Shown here in pieces: positions 17,287 through 25,887 of a DNA stretch of 30,518 nucleotides; position 1 is the first letter of the stretch; each line of letters opens with the position of its first letter. The stretch is from CAYWMY01 sp046352935 (GTDB lineage Bacteria; Pseudomonadota; Gammaproteobacteria; Steroidobacterales; Steroidobacteraceae): assembly GCA_046352935.1 (NCBI GenBank), contig JAXMGR010000029.1, positions 1 to 30,518 on the forward strand. The letters run 5' to 3'. The notes beneath the pieces are model-generated. The model had not been told where the DNA came from. It saw nothing but the letters and a program-made list of their open reading frames with translations, and did not search any database. The position numbers and the translations under genes were made by a program.

Positions 17287-17838
17287 ATGTCATCCAACGA
17301 CGAAGGCCGGATCGCAGCTCTCTTCAGAAGCCATCATCGCGTGCTGGTGATCTGCCTGACCCGGATGGTCCGATGCCCGCAACGGGCCGAGGATCTTGCG
17401 CAGGTCGCCTGGCTCAGGCTGCTCGCCGCGAATGCGCGTGGATCCTGCGACGACCTCGACGATGCCGCCCTGCGCGCCTACCTGTTCACGGTCGCGCGCA
17501 ATGCCTTCCTGGACGAGTACACGCGCAAGCACGAGGCGATCCGCACCTCGGCCGTGGATCCCTTCCTGATCGACATGCTGGCGAGTCAGTCAGGCGATGG
17601 GACACCGGGGCCGGACGAAGCGATCGAGCGCCAGCAGGAGGCCAGCGCGGTCCGCGCAGCGGTCCGCGATCTCCCGGTCGCGCAACGGCGGGTCATCGCC
17701 CTGTGGGCCTGCGGCACGAGCATCCGGGACATGGCAAGCACCTGCGGTTCACCCCCCGACACCGTGCTGAGCCGCAAGAAGTACGCCCTGGCCCGCATGC
17801 GGGGGCGGCTCGGCGCAACGCCACTCGCGCTGCGCTGA
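17287..17838 (+). CDS. ECF-type RNA polymerase sigma factor
   Basis: A 183-aa protein with the two-domain layout of extracytoplasmic-function sigma factors. Region 2 (about 10-75) contains RAEDLAQVAWLRLLAAN and YLFTVARNAFLDEYTRK. Region 4 (about 120-175) contains LPVAQRRVIALWACGTSIRDMA and an SPPDTVLSRKKYALARMR recognition helix. The layout resembles FecI-like sigmas. ATG 17287 has GGGGGCGGAG just upstream; a GTG at 17251 is in frame but lacks a ribosome site. No anti-sigma gene is recognised next to it. The gene downstream (43 bp away) encodes a secreted orphan and the gene upstream (151 bp) encodes the caspase-like protein, so these are the first candidates for its regulon (inference). Confidence 0.9.
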   Translation: MSSNDEGRIAALFRSHHRVLVICLTRMVRCPQRAEDLAQVAWLRLLAANARGSCDDLDDAALRAYLFTVARNAFLDEYTRKHEAIRTSAVDPFLIDMLASQSGDGTPGPDEAIERQQEASAVRAAVRDLPVAQRRVIALWACGTSIRDMASTCGSPPDTVLSRKKYALARMRGRLGATPLALR

Positions 17839-17881
17839 TCCGCCCGCGAGCCAACCGGGCCACGCCGTTCGTTGTAGCGGC

Positions 17882-18676
17882 ATGTGGCGTCCCGGAATCC
17901 TGCCCGCCCTGCTGATCGGAGTGCCCGCCTCCGCGAGCGACGGCCCGCTCGTATCCAACCGGACCGCGCTGCCGGCGGCGCCGGTCGCCCTGTCACTCGG
18001 GCAGGCAGGGCCGTTCAACCGGTTGGCATTCGACCTCCTCGACGGCGATTCCACGCGGGACGCACCGCAGGTCACGTGTCTCTATCCCGGCGGCATCGCC
18101 TATCGCTGCGAGGCCAGCACCTCGATGCCACGGGCTGGCGACGGCCGCCGCCGGATCACCGTCGTGGTGCCCGATCTGGGGCTGGGCACCGCGATCACGC
18201 TGCGCTTCATGACCCGTGGAGTACTGCAGGATGTGGGCACCGTGCTGGCCAATGCTTCGCACGTCGTCCATGAAATAGAGACGCTCCCTCTGCCCGCTCG
18301 CACGGAGGGCTCGATGCCGGCCGACGGCCGCGCGACGCCGACGACGGCGATCGCCCGCATGAGGACCACCTCCACACCGGCGATGGCGGCATCCCCGGTC
18401 GCATCACCACCCGGATGCGACAGGATCCACGCCGTCTGGGTCGGTGCGAGCGCAACCGACCCGGTCTTCGCGGGCCCGTCGGGCACGCTCAACGGCTCCG
18501 TCATGCCGTCACGACCGGTCACGCCGGGCAGCCGGGTGGCCACGGACAACCTGCCCGAATGGATCGTGACCTACCCCCTCGACGCCACGCGCGTGCAGTT
18601 CATCGCACATTACGAAGTGATCTACCGTGTGGGCGTGTGCCCGCAAAAGGTCATCGCTCGTCCAGCGACGGGTTGA
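17882..18676 (+). CDS. Secreted protein of unknown function
   Basis: A 264-aa protein that I do not recognise. It begins with a short signal peptide (1-19, LPALLIGVPASAS). The mature part has a beta-like N-terminal region with cysteines near QVTCLYPGG and YRCEAS, a Thr/Ala/Pro-rich linker (about 140-180) and a C-terminal region with PGCDRIHAVWVGA and VGVCPQK, so two Cys pairs are possible. There is no clear ribosome site before ATG 17882, so translation may be coupled to the sigma gene 43 bp upstream. Its last 26 bp overlap the end of the convergent CadC-like gene. Confidence 0.65.
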   Translation: MWRPGILPALLIGVPASASDGPLVSNRTALPAAPVALSLGQAGPFNRLAFDLLDGDSTRDAPQVTCLYPGGIAYRCEASTSMPRAGDGRRRITVVVPDLGLGTAITLRFMTRGVLQDVGTVLANASHVVHEIETLPLPARTEGSMPADGRATPTTAIARMRTTSTPAMAASPVASPPGCDRIHAVWVGASATDPVFAGPSGTLNGSVMPSRPVTPGSRVATDNLPEWIVTYPLDATRVQFIAHYEVIYRVGVCPQKVIARPATG

Positions 18677-20978
18677 GCTCGCGACGCGATTGCAGGTTGG
18701 CGGCCTCGATCCTCGCGACCAGCGCAGCGAATCCGGGTTCCTGACGCAGTGTTGCCAGCGCGGGATCGACGCGCATGAGCCACGCACGCCGCCAGCCCGA
18801 ATCCACGGCACGCTGCAATGCGGCCAGTGCCGGCCCGGGCCGGTTCTCCTGCCCGAGCAGACCGGCGCGCGCATAACGCAAGCCATGCATGACGTAGCCC
18901 CGTTCCTCCAGTCGATCCAGCGCCGTGGACGCGAGCTGCGCCGAGCGACGGCCTGCCTCGGCATCGCCGGCTCGACGCTGCAGCAGTGCGAGCCCGCAGG
19001 GGTCGCAGGTTCCGAACTGCAGTGGCTCGACGTCGATCGCCGGTACCGGCGTCGCGCCGGCAGCGAATGCGAGGCGCGCTGCCGCGACGACACCCTTGAT
19101 TCTCGCCTCTTCCGCCGCCAGCGCGAGCCATGCGGCACGGACCCGTTCGTGTTGTGGGGTCGTGTTCTCCTCGACGCTGCGCAGCATGCTCCTCAGGCCG
19201 TCGGGGTCCCGGGTCGCGAGAAGCCATTCGCCGTATCCGGGCGCGAGGGAAGCGCGGGCATCGTGCTGCCCGAGCCTCCGGAACTCCGCAGCCGCCTCCG
19301 CGTGCATGCCGAGGTCGAGGTACACGGTGGCGAGCTGCAGGCGAATGTCTCTTCGAACCGGGGCGCGGGCCAAAGCCGCGTGGTAATGGCCGACCGCCGC
19401 AGCGAGCCGCCCCTCCGCGTAGGCGTTGAGAGCACGCGCCCACGGCGCATCGGGCAGGTCCGGCTGCAGCTCGAACCCACGCTCGCAGGCCTGCTCGGCC
19501 TGCGCGTGATGCCCGAGATGCTGGAGCACGAAACAGCGCCGCACGTGCACCGCTGCGTTCAGCGGATCGAGTGCCGCGCTCTGGTCATACGCTGCGAGCG
19601 CCTGCCGCGGCAGCCCCGAGCGCTCGCGCGCATAGCCGAGTCGCAGGTAGGCCTCGCTGGAACCCGAATCAATGGCGAGTGCGCGTTCCGCCGCGGCCGT
19701 CGCTTCCTGCGTACGACCCTGCTCGGTCAGCAGCAGGGACCACGTCGAGTAGGCCGCGCTCAACTCGGGGTCCAGCCGCAGCGCCGTGTCGACCTCGGCC
19801 TGCGCGAGGCGCGCCACTTCCTCCAGAGGCCGGTCTTCCTCGCGGTAGCGGGCCATGTACGCATCGGCAAGGCCCGCGTGCGCCAGTGCGAGAACGGGAT
19901 CGGCTGCCACTGCCGCCTTGTAGTAACTGATCGCCTGAGCGATTCCATCAGGGCCGCGTCGCAACTGCTGGTGGCGGCCGAGCAGGTACAGCTCGTATGC
20001 ATTGACCCTGGTCGATGTTGCGGGAGGCGCTGGCCCACCCCTGTCCGGCCCGAGTTGTGACGCGATTGCGTCCACCACGGCCCGGGCAACCCGGGACCGG
20101 GTCAGGACAACGTCGCGCGCGGGCCGATCGAACGAATTCGCCCAGACCTGGACGCCATCGACCGCATCGACCAGCTCGACCTTCACGTGGAGGCGGCCGT
20201 CGTTCAGGCGCACGGAACCCTGCAGGACGTGCGATGCGCCGAGTCCGGCGGAGACGCGGCGGGCGTCGTTGCGGAACTTCGCAGTCGATGTGCGTCCCAC
20301 CACCTGCACGCCGCGCAGCCGCGCGAGCGAACCGGAGAGTTCATCGGTCAACCCGTCGCAGAGCGCGCGATAGCTTCCATCGGCGCTCAGGTCCGAGAAC
20401 GGCAGCACGGCGATCACCGGAGCCGGGGCCGGCCGCGGCTGCGACCACATCGTGCGCCGTATCGTGAACGTGGTCGCAGCGACAACGGCGATCGTGATCG
20501 CGACGATCAGCCACCCCCGGCGGGAAATCCGGACGGTCGGCGTCAAGTCGGTGGTGACGGGTGCGGATGCAGGATGATCGACTGCAGCCGGTGCCGTCAC
20601 CTGTGCGGGTGCGCGGCCGTGCGTATCATCGGTCACAGCTCCCGGTCGCGACGGTTCCTCCGCGCACACGGCCGCGATCAGGCGATATCCCTTGCGAGGT
20701 ACGGTGACGATGTAATGTGGCGGTGACTCCGTGTCCTCCAGCACACGGCGCAGGTGTGCGATGGCCTGGTACACGGAACTCTGACCGACCACGACGCCCG
20801 GCCAGATGCGGTCGAGGAGTTCCTCGACCGAAACGACCTGACCGGCGCGCTCGGCGAGACAGCAGAGCAGCCGCATGACTCGCGGCTCCAGCTTGATACG
20901 CTGGCCGTTGCGCTCGATCTCATCGAGTCCGGGATCGACGCGCCAGTCGCCGATCCGGTACCCGCGAGTCAGGTCCAT
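18651..20978 (-). CDS. CadC/ToxR-like membrane transcription factor with TolB-like and TPR domains
   Basis: A 775-aa one-component regulator. Residues about 7-102 are an OmpR-type winged helix (RIKLEPRVMRLLCCLAERAG, VSVEELLDRIWPG, IAHLRRVLED, then YIVTVPRKGYRLIA). A Pro/Ala/Thr linker leads to one TM helix (about 155-173). Beyond it is a TolB N-terminal/FlgO-like domain (about 185-310, with VIAVLPFSDLSADG and LCDGLTDELSGSLARL), then a string of TPR-like helical repeats to the C-terminus (about 315-775). The DNA-binding part is cytoplasmic and the sensor part periplasmic. Start 20978 has GGAG three nt upstream; ATG 20999 and GTG 21011 are alternatives. Targets are unknown; the adjacent DUF3313/DUF4136 pair or the envelope cluster are candidates. 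Confidence 0.92.
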   Translation of the reverse strand: MDLTRGYRIGDWRVDPGLDEIERNGQRIKLEPRVMRLLCCLAERAGQVVSVEELLDRIWPGVVVGQSSVYQAIAHLRRVLEDTESPPHYIVTVPRKGYRLIAAVCAEEPSRPGAVTDDTHGRAPAQVTAPAAVDHPASAPVTTDLTPTVRISRRGWLIVAITIAVVAATTFTIRRTMWSQPRPAPAPVIAVLPFSDLSADGSYRALCDGLTDELSGSLARLRGVQVVGRTSTAKFRNDARRVSAGLGASHVLQGSVRLNDGRLHVKVELVDAVDGVQVWANSFDRPARDVVLTRSRVARAVVDAIASQLGPDRGGPAPPATSTRVNAYELYLLGRHQQLRRGPDGIAQAISYYKAAVAADPVLALAHAGLADAYMARYREEDRPLEEVARLAQAEVDTALRLDPELSAAYSTWSLLLTEQGRTQEATAAAERALAIDSGSSEAYLRLGYARERSGLPRQALAAYDQSAALDPLNAAVHVRRCFVLQHLGHHAQAEQACERGFELQPDLPDAPWARALNAYAEGRLAAAVGHYHAALARAPVRRDIRLQLATVYLDLGMHAEAAAEFRRLGQHDARASLAPGYGEWLLATRDPDGLRSMLRSVEENTTPQHERVRAAWLALAAEEARIKGVVAAARLAFAAGATPVPAIDVEPLQFGTCDPCGLALLQRRAGDAEAGRRSAQLASTALDRLEERGYVMHGLRYARAGLLGQENRPGPALAALQRAVDSGWRRAWLMRVDPALATLRQEPGFAALVARIEAANLQSRRELNPSLDER

Positions 20979-21212
20979 GCGCTCCACGCCATCCCCCATT
21001 CGGGAGATCACGCCATCGCACCGCCCGATCGTCGAGCGGCACCCCCTCTTTCAGTTTCGGAGTCTAGCGCAGCGGAAGGTGCATCCCGGAGTCAGGAACG
21101 GTGCGGGCGCGGCAGCGCCGTCATCAGCGATCCGCTACAGCGTCCTTGCAGGGGCGCGCAGTCACAAGATTTCGATGATTGAGAGTGAGACTCAGCCGAG
21201 ATCTCCAGTCGT

Positions 21213-21818
21213 TCAATCGGCGGCTGCGGGCGCTCGCGTCGTCGCGGGCAACGGGAACTTCGCGAAGATCTCCGGCATCACGCGCTTGATGGCCGCCTCG
21301 GCGTTCGACTGCGTCTTCTCCGTGACGCGTCCCACGGCGACGCCTTCCCAGACCATCTGGTTCCGCCGGGCGTCGACGATGTCGACGTTGAGCGTTCCCT
21401 GCGTGTACTGATCGACGTCGGTCTCGTGATAGAGCGGCCAGGTGCCGTAGATGCCATGGCGGTAACCGTAGTACCCCATGCCGACCGTCAGCGACGGCGA
21501 CGGTGACACGCGGAGCTTGTCGTCGAGCCTGCCACTGAAATTCACGAGCAGATCGGGCGAGGCCTCCTGGTACACGAGGCCCCGCGCCTCGAGTTCGCGA
21601 CGCGCGGCGGCCTTGAGCGCGCGCGAGACGAGCGACTCATAGTTCGCGCGATCCGTGCCGAGCGGCGAGACGAACGCGAAGGAGCGGTACTGCGCGAAGT
21701 CCACCGCGGCATCGCGGTTGCTGTGGATCTTCGCACCCTGGGTCGCACACGCAACGAGCGCGAGGGTCGCGAGCGCGACGAGCCCGTTGCGGACGCCGGC
21801 GACGATCGATCGGGCCAT
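21213..21818 (-). CDS. DUF4136 lipoprotein
   Basis: A 201-aa protein with a lipoprotein signal: hydrophobic stretch then LVAC, lipidated Cys24. The mature part follows the DUF4136 pattern: an N-terminal DAAVDFAQYRSFAF strand, a helix LVSRALKAAARRELEARGLV, then DLLVNFSGRLDD, a Gly/Tyr-rich loop (VGMGYYGYRHGIYG) and DARRNQMVWEGVAVGRV near the C-terminus. The function of the family is not established; members are envelope lipoproteins. Start 21818 is supported by AGGTGA 5 nt upstream; the frame stays open to 21923. It lies 53 bp downstream of the DUF3313 gene and is probably cotranscribed. Confidence 0.88.
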   Translation of the reverse strand: MARSIVAGVRNGLVALATLALVACATQGAKIHSNRDAAVDFAQYRSFAFVSPLGTDRANYESLVSRALKAAARRELEARGLVYQEASPDLLVNFSGRLDDKLRVSPSPSLTVGMGYYGYRHGIYGTWPLYHETDVDQYTQGTLNVDIVDARRNQMVWEGVAVGRVTEKTQSNAEAAIKRVMPEIFAKFPLPATTRAPAAAD

Positions 21819-21871
21819 CTGGTTCACCTGCTGTGGGACTGACTGCCGATGCACCCGCCGGTGCGGGTCGC

Positions 21872-22546
21872 TCACGGCCCGGCCCGTGCGGCATCGAGGT
21901 TGCGGCGCAGCTGCTTCGCCCATCCCGTGAGCGCTCGCTCCGCCTCGGCCCGGTTGACGACGCGATTCGCGATCGTGAGCCAGGGGTATTCGGTGCCGCG
22001 CCTGCGGTCGCGGGCCCGGGCGAGCAACGTGCCGGTGACGCTGTCGCGCAGCTCGAGCGCGAGCGTCATCTCACCCGTGTTGAGCACGTAGGTGCGTGAG
22101 CGCCCCGGCTCGAGAGGATCCGGCGCATTGACGTACAGGTTCACGATGTCGGGCTCGACCTGCAGCACGCCCTCGCCCGCCGCCTCAACGACCTGGTAGC
22201 CACCTTCGCCCAGGACTTTCGCGAAAGTGCCGTGCACGAGCGCGGCGAGATCGCTGCGCATGCGATCGACGTCGGCCGCACGCAGGCCGAACGCGCCGTA
22301 GTCGTGAGGATCCCATGATCTGCTGAACGACACGCTGACGGGGGCGATGAACACCTTCGTGTAGCCGGCCCATTTCACGCCGGGTCGCCGGTACACGACA
22401 TCGACGTTCTTCACGTCGACCCGGACGAGCCCTTCTTCGCCCGCGGCCGGCGCCTCATCGGCGGCAACCACCGGACTCGCGGCCAGGAGCATGCACAGAA
22501 CGGCGGGGATTGCGCCACGACGGCGGAGCATTGCGGAGATCCTCAT
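21872..22546 (-). CDS. Exported DUF3313 protein
   Basis: A 224-aa protein with a signal peptide (1-28, ending SPVVAA). The mature part matches the DUF3313 layout: RPGVKWAGYTKVFIAPVSV, then a helix AADVDRMRSDLAALVHGTFA, a VEPDIVNLYVNAP strand, GEMTLALELRDSVTGTLLARA and a C-terminal helix ending GWAKQLRRNLDAA. Many DUF3313 members are lipoproteins; this one has Cys18 within the hydrophobic core but no convincing lipobox, so a soluble periplasmic form is more likely. The start has GAGG about 9 nt upstream. It precedes the DUF4136 lipoprotein in what looks like a two-gene envelope operon. Confidence 0.85.
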   Translation of the reverse strand: MRISAMLRRRGAIPAVLCMLLAASPVVAADEAPAAGEEGLVRVDVKNVDVVYRRPGVKWAGYTKVFIAPVSVSFSRSWDPHDYGAFGLRAADVDRMRSDLAALVHGTFAKVLGEGGYQVVEAAGEGVLQVEPDIVNLYVNAPDPLEPGRSRTYVLNTGEMTLALELRDSVTGTLLARARDRRRGTEYPWLTIANRVVNRAEAERALTGWAKQLRRNLDAARAGP

Positions 22547-22596
22547 GGGAGACGTCCTCGACGGTGTTCGATACTGCGTGCCGTGTTAGACCCGCC

Positions 22597-22612
22597 GGAA
22601 CAGAACAGTTCC
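22597..22612. promoter_or_regulatory. Inverted repeat upstream of the DUF3313 gene
   Basis: GGAAC and GTTCC (5-bp arms, 6-nt spacer AGAACA) lie about 50 bp upstream of the DUF3313 start. It could be an operator for a dimeric regulator. It does not fit the LexA pattern. Arms this short can arise by chance. Confidence 0.25.
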
Positions 22613-22671
22613 CCGCAGACGGCGCCCGCAGGCCGCACCAGCCGCAGCGCTGCGACAGCGCGGCGCCGCCG

Positions 22672-23079
22672 TCACTCCTGATGGAAGATCTGCGCGTCGT
22701 CCGGCAGCCGGACCCACGGCTGCGCGCGGCACGTCCAGTAGTGCGCCGACGGCCTCAGGTCGCTGACATCGTCAAGGGTGCCCGCCTTGACGAAGATGAT
22801 GCCCTGCTCGCGGGCACGTGGCGTGTCGGTGAGCACGGGCGAGCCGCAGTCGGGACAGAAATTCCGGTAGACGGCCTGCCCGCTCGTGCCGCGATCCTCG
22901 AAGACCTTCGGCGCGCCCTGCAATTCCAGGGCGTCGCGCGCGACCACCGCCACCACGGACAACGCCGAGCCGGCCTGCTTCTGGCAGTTCCGGCAGTGGC
23001 ACACGACCACGGCGAGCGGTTCCGCCGACAGGGTGTAGCGGATGTTGCCGCACAGGCATCCACCGGTTCGCGGGGTCAC
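22672..23079 (-). CDS. GFA-family (CENP-V/GFA) zinc-binding protein
   Basis: A 135-aa cytoplasmic protein. It carries the complete Cys set of the family: C8 and C10 (GGCLCGNIRY), C27, C29 and C32 (CHCRNCQK), C75 and C78 (CPDCGSP), binding two zinc ions. The family was named for glutathione-dependent formaldehyde activation, but most members are uncharacterised. The start is GTG at 23079, overlapping the stop of the upstream double-VOC gene (GTGA), so translation is coupled and no separate ribosome site is needed. Pairing with a VOC protein suggests a role in small electrophile or thiol-adduct handling (inference). Confidence 0.92.
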   Translation of the reverse strand: MTPRTGGCLCGNIRYTLSAEPLAVVVCHCRNCQKQAGSALSVVAVVARDALELQGAPKVFEDRGTSGQAVYRNFCPDCGSPVLTDTPRAREQGIIFVKAGTLDDVSDLRPSAHYWTCRAQPWVRLPDDAQIFHQE

Positions 23080-24461
23080 TTCGACGCCGCGTGATGGCTC
23101 GCGGCCGGCGGCTCGATGCCGCCCATGACCTGCATGAAACTCCCGTCCGGATCGGCGAAGAGCGCGATGCCCATGCGCGACCGGTCACCCTCGCAGCACG
23201 GCGCGATCGGCGAGAGGAACCGGATGCCCTGGGCCCTCAGGCGCGCCACGTCGCGGGCCACGTCGGTCGTCCCGAAATTGATGCGGTGGATGCCCGGATG
23301 GTTGATGGGCGGCGCGTGTGGCGGCGTCAGGTCGCGCGGCTCGAGCCACTCGACCAGTTCGATTCGCGAACCGTCACGCTCGTGAACCATCATCTCGGCA
23401 CGCACGCGATACGGACCGTCCAATCCCATGGCGCGTGCCTCCTCGGCTGTTCCAGACCCCGGCAGCTCCGTGCCTCGCGTAAATCCGAGCATGCGGTAGA
23501 ACGCGCGCGAACGCTCGAAGTCGCTGACGTTGACCGTCAGGTGATGGATCTCGCTGACATGACTGCCGTTCAAGAGCTTCGGTGTGGCGCCCGGATCCTG
23601 CCGCAGCTCGACGAAAGTGCCCGCCGGATCGCGCGCGATCACGAAACGCGAGCCATCGGCGCGTGTCGCCGGGGCCGACAGGAACGTCGTGCCGATCGCC
23701 CGCAGGCTGGCCATGTCGGCATCGAGGTCCGTCGTCGACAGCGTGACCTTCGCAATGCCCAGGCTGTTGACGTGCGGATAGGCCGGCTGCACGTTGCGCG
23801 GCTCCTTCCATTCGATGATGTCGATGAACCGCCCCGTCGGGATCATGAGCTTCGCCGGATCGATCTCGCCCTCGCCGAGGTAGATCAGCTCCGCGTACAT
23901 GCGATAGGGATGCCGCATGCCGACCGAGTTCGCCATGATGATCGTGTTGGTTTCCGGGAACGGCCCGATCGAGTGCGTGAATCCGAGGCGACGGTAGAAC
24001 TCCCGGGTCCAGGCGTAGGCATTGGTGTTGACGTTGAAATGAACCCGGCCGGTGAGGCCGAGATCGACTTTCGCCTGCTGCCGGACGCGCACGCTGACCG
24101 CGCTGCCCCCGACACCGGCAAGCTCCACGCGGATCGCATTGTTCTCCGCGAGCGTGACCGGGACCTCGATCTCGTCTCCGGCCGTCCCGGCACTGCGTGA
24201 CGACCAGACGCGCCTGCCGTTCAGTTCGATGTTCACGTCGGCGGGCGTCCCACCTGTCGGGCCCACCGGCCGGATCACGAGCCGGGCCGGGCCCGGGACA
24301 CCGAAGAACGCGTCCCTCGACACGTTGGGAGTCACGGTGTCCGGCGCGTACTCGCGCGGCCCGAAGCGGGTCAGATCGACCTCTCCCGCAAGGCTCCCGA
24401 CGCTGACGAACGACAACAGCACGGCGGCGACGCCGTTGACCCTGAAGAGTTTCTTCAACAC
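23076..24461 (-). CDS. Exported protein with two VOC domains
   Basis: A 461-aa protein. Residues 1-26 are a signal peptide (VAAVLLSFVSVGSLAGE). A small beta-rich domain (about 40-130, including GPARLVIRPVG and VNIELNGRRVWS) precedes VOC domain 1 (about 135-295, starting VHFNVNTNAYAWTREFYRRLGF-like and closing DPAGTFVELRQ) and VOC domain 2 (about 305-450, opening IHHLTVNVSDFERSRAFYR and closing FADPDGSFMQVMGG). Domain 2 ends in Gln where domain 1 has Glu, so metal binding in domain 2 may be altered. The start is GTG 24461 with GAGAGGGG about 9 nt upstream; the frame is open to 24671. It is coupled to the GFA gene by a 4-nt overlap and is paralogous to the VOC protein at 8513-9157. Confidence 0.9.
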   Translation of the reverse strand: MLKKLFRVNGVAAVLLSFVSVGSLAGEVDLTRFGPREYAPDTVTPNVSRDAFFGVPGPARLVIRPVGPTGGTPADVNIELNGRRVWSSRSAGTAGDEIEVPVTLAENNAIRVELAGVGGSAVSVRVRQQAKVDLGLTGRVHFNVNTNAYAWTREFYRRLGFTHSIGPFPETNTIIMANSVGMRHPYRMYAELIYLGEGEIDPAKLMIPTGRFIDIIEWKEPRNVQPAYPHVNSLGIAKVTLSTTDLDADMASLRAIGTTFLSAPATRADGSRFVIARDPAGTFVELRQDPGATPKLLNGSHVSEIHHLTVNVSDFERSRAFYRMLGFTRGTELPGSGTAEEARAMGLDGPYRVRAEMMVHERDGSRIELVEWLEPRDLTPPHAPPINHPGIHRINFGTTDVARDVARLRAQGIRFLSPIAPCCEGDRSRMGIALFADPDGSFMQVMGGIEPPAASHHAASK

Positions 24462-24689
24462 GTTGCGATCCCCTCTCCGGACGACTGCAATACCGCCGGG
24501 CCGGGACCGGCGCGACGTACTCATTGCGCGTCGATCATCGCAGAGATGCGCTCCGGCGCCCACCCCGACGGGTCCGCGCCCCGCCTGCCCCGTACAGGCA
24601 AGGAACACCGCCAGACGCATGGATCGGAAGGAATGTGCGTGAATGCGCGGACGGACACGCACCTGGCGCATCCGGCCATGGCGCGGGAA

Positions 24690-25571
24690 TCAGATGCCGA
24701 AGAGCGAACGGGCCTCGGCCACCTGGGCCCGACTGTCCGCAACGAGATCAGGAAGCAGGGCGGCGTCGAAGTTCGCGAGACGGGCAGCTGCGGGATCGAT
24801 CAGGGGTGCCGTCTCGAGTTCGGTCGAGTCGGTCTCCGCGAGGTAGGCGAGCGAGTTCGCGACGTGAACGATCGCCACGGCGACGGCGTTCGGCGCCGAC
24901 GCGAGGCCGGGTGAGTGATGCAGGGCCATGCATTCCCGCAGGAGATCCGGCAGGTGCCACTTGCGACCGAGCTGGTCTCCGACGTCGCCGTGGTCGAACC
25001 CGAGTACCGACCGCTCCGCGACGTCAGCCGTCAGGTCGTCGGCCCCCTCCATGACCATCCAGAGCGCCTTGCGGGCTTCCTCCGGACGCCGCAGGAAGAT
25101 CAGCAGCTGGCCCACGTCGTGCAGGAGTCCCGCGAGGAACAGGGTGCCTTCGCGCCCCGGTGCCGCATCGCGGGCGAACCTGCGCGAGAGCACCGAGCAA
25201 TAGACGCTGTGCGTCCAGAAGTCGTCCATGCTCACGACTTCGATGGGTATGCCATCGAAGGCGCGCACGGTGCTGAGACCGATCGCGAGATTGCAGACAT
25301 CGAGGGTGCCGATCACCGCAACGGCACGCTGGATCGTGTCGATGCGTCCACGCATCGAGTAATACGAGCTGTTCGCGATGCGCAGCAAGCGCGCCGCCAG
25401 ATTCGGATCCCCGGCGATGACAGTCTCGAAATCGCGTGCGGTGGAGCGGGGATCTTCCGCGAGACGGATGATCGCCGTCGCGACCTCCGGCAACGAGACG
25501 AGATCTGAAGATTCCGCCACCAATGCCCGCGCCAGCTGGGCTGCCGCAGGCCTGTCTGCCGGGGTCGACAT
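24690..25571 (-). CDS. HDOD-domain signalling protein
   Basis: A 293-aa cytoplasmic protein made almost entirely of one HDOD domain (about 20-230). Typical segments are SLPEVATAIIRLAEDP, DPNLAARLLRIANSSYY, IDTIQRAVAVIGT, and LFLAGLLHDVGQLLIF, with ALHHSP near the end. There is no GGDEF, EAL or receiver domain attached. HDOD proteins work in signal transduction and often sit beside chemotaxis or two-component genes, as here, where it is divergent from cheY-cheA-mcp. ATG 25571 has AGGGA 7 nt upstream. A TTG at 25598 is in frame, but it lies within a few bases of the predicted transcription start, so it is rejected. Confidence 0.92.
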   Translation of the reverse strand: MSTPADRPAAAQLARALVAESSDLVSLPEVATAIIRLAEDPRSTARDFETVIAGDPNLAARLLRIANSSYYSMRGRIDTIQRAVAVIGTLDVCNLAIGLSTVRAFDGIPIEVVSMDDFWTHSVYCSVLSRRFARDAAPGREGTLFLAGLLHDVGQLLIFLRRPEEARKALWMVMEGADDLTADVAERSVLGFDHGDVGDQLGRKWHLPDLLRECMALHHSPGLASAPNAVAVAIVHVANSLAYLAETDSTELETAPLIDPAAARLANFDAALLPDLVADSRAQVAEARSLFGI

Positions 25572-25609
25572 CCGTGTTCCCTTGATCGTCCCCACCAATC
25601 CCTCATTTG

Positions 25610-25637
25610 ACTATAGTCGCCCGCCGCAATCTGTCAA
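25610..25637 (-). promoter_or_regulatory. Sigma70 promoter of the HDOD gene
   Basis: On the minus strand a perfect -35 TTGACA (25632-25637) is followed after 16 bp by TATAGT (25610-25615, 5 of 6). The predicted start near 25603 gives a leader of about 30 nt before ATG 25571. This is the best promoter in the window. Confidence 0.75.
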
Positions 25638-25887
25638 TTCAGGTATTGGCTGAGTCGTTCAGGGCTTTCCTCAGAACGGCCCGTCGCATCAGCGGGCCGC
25701 GCGCCGGTACGACGAGCGGACCAGCATCCTGCTGCTTGTGCGCTGGTTCACAGATCCATCGTGGACCGGGCGAGTTTACAGAATCACGCACTCAACTTTC
25801 CCGGCCCGGGAACGATGAGTCACTCGCGCATTTTCTTCCTGCGAGCCAGGCCCTGTTCCGCAGGACCACGGCGGAGAGGTTCATCCC
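25638..25887. other. Divergent intergenic region before cheY
   Basis: No gene is supported between the HDOD promoter and cheY. The base composition is noticeably less G/C-biased than the coding regions. It must hold the cheY operon promoter, but I see no convincing sigma70 or sigma28 pair. A CCCGGCCCGGG-like GC-rich palindromic patch lies near 25798-25810. Confidence 0.5.

Noticed and set aside
18627..20060. A 477-codon open frame antisense to the CadC-like gene
   Set aside because: Arg-rich translation with no domain or ribosome site; opposite a coherent TPR protein.
22597..22612. GGAAC-N6-GTTCC as a LexA box
   Set aside because: It lacks the CTGT-N8-ACAG arrangement; kept only as a weak inverted repeat.
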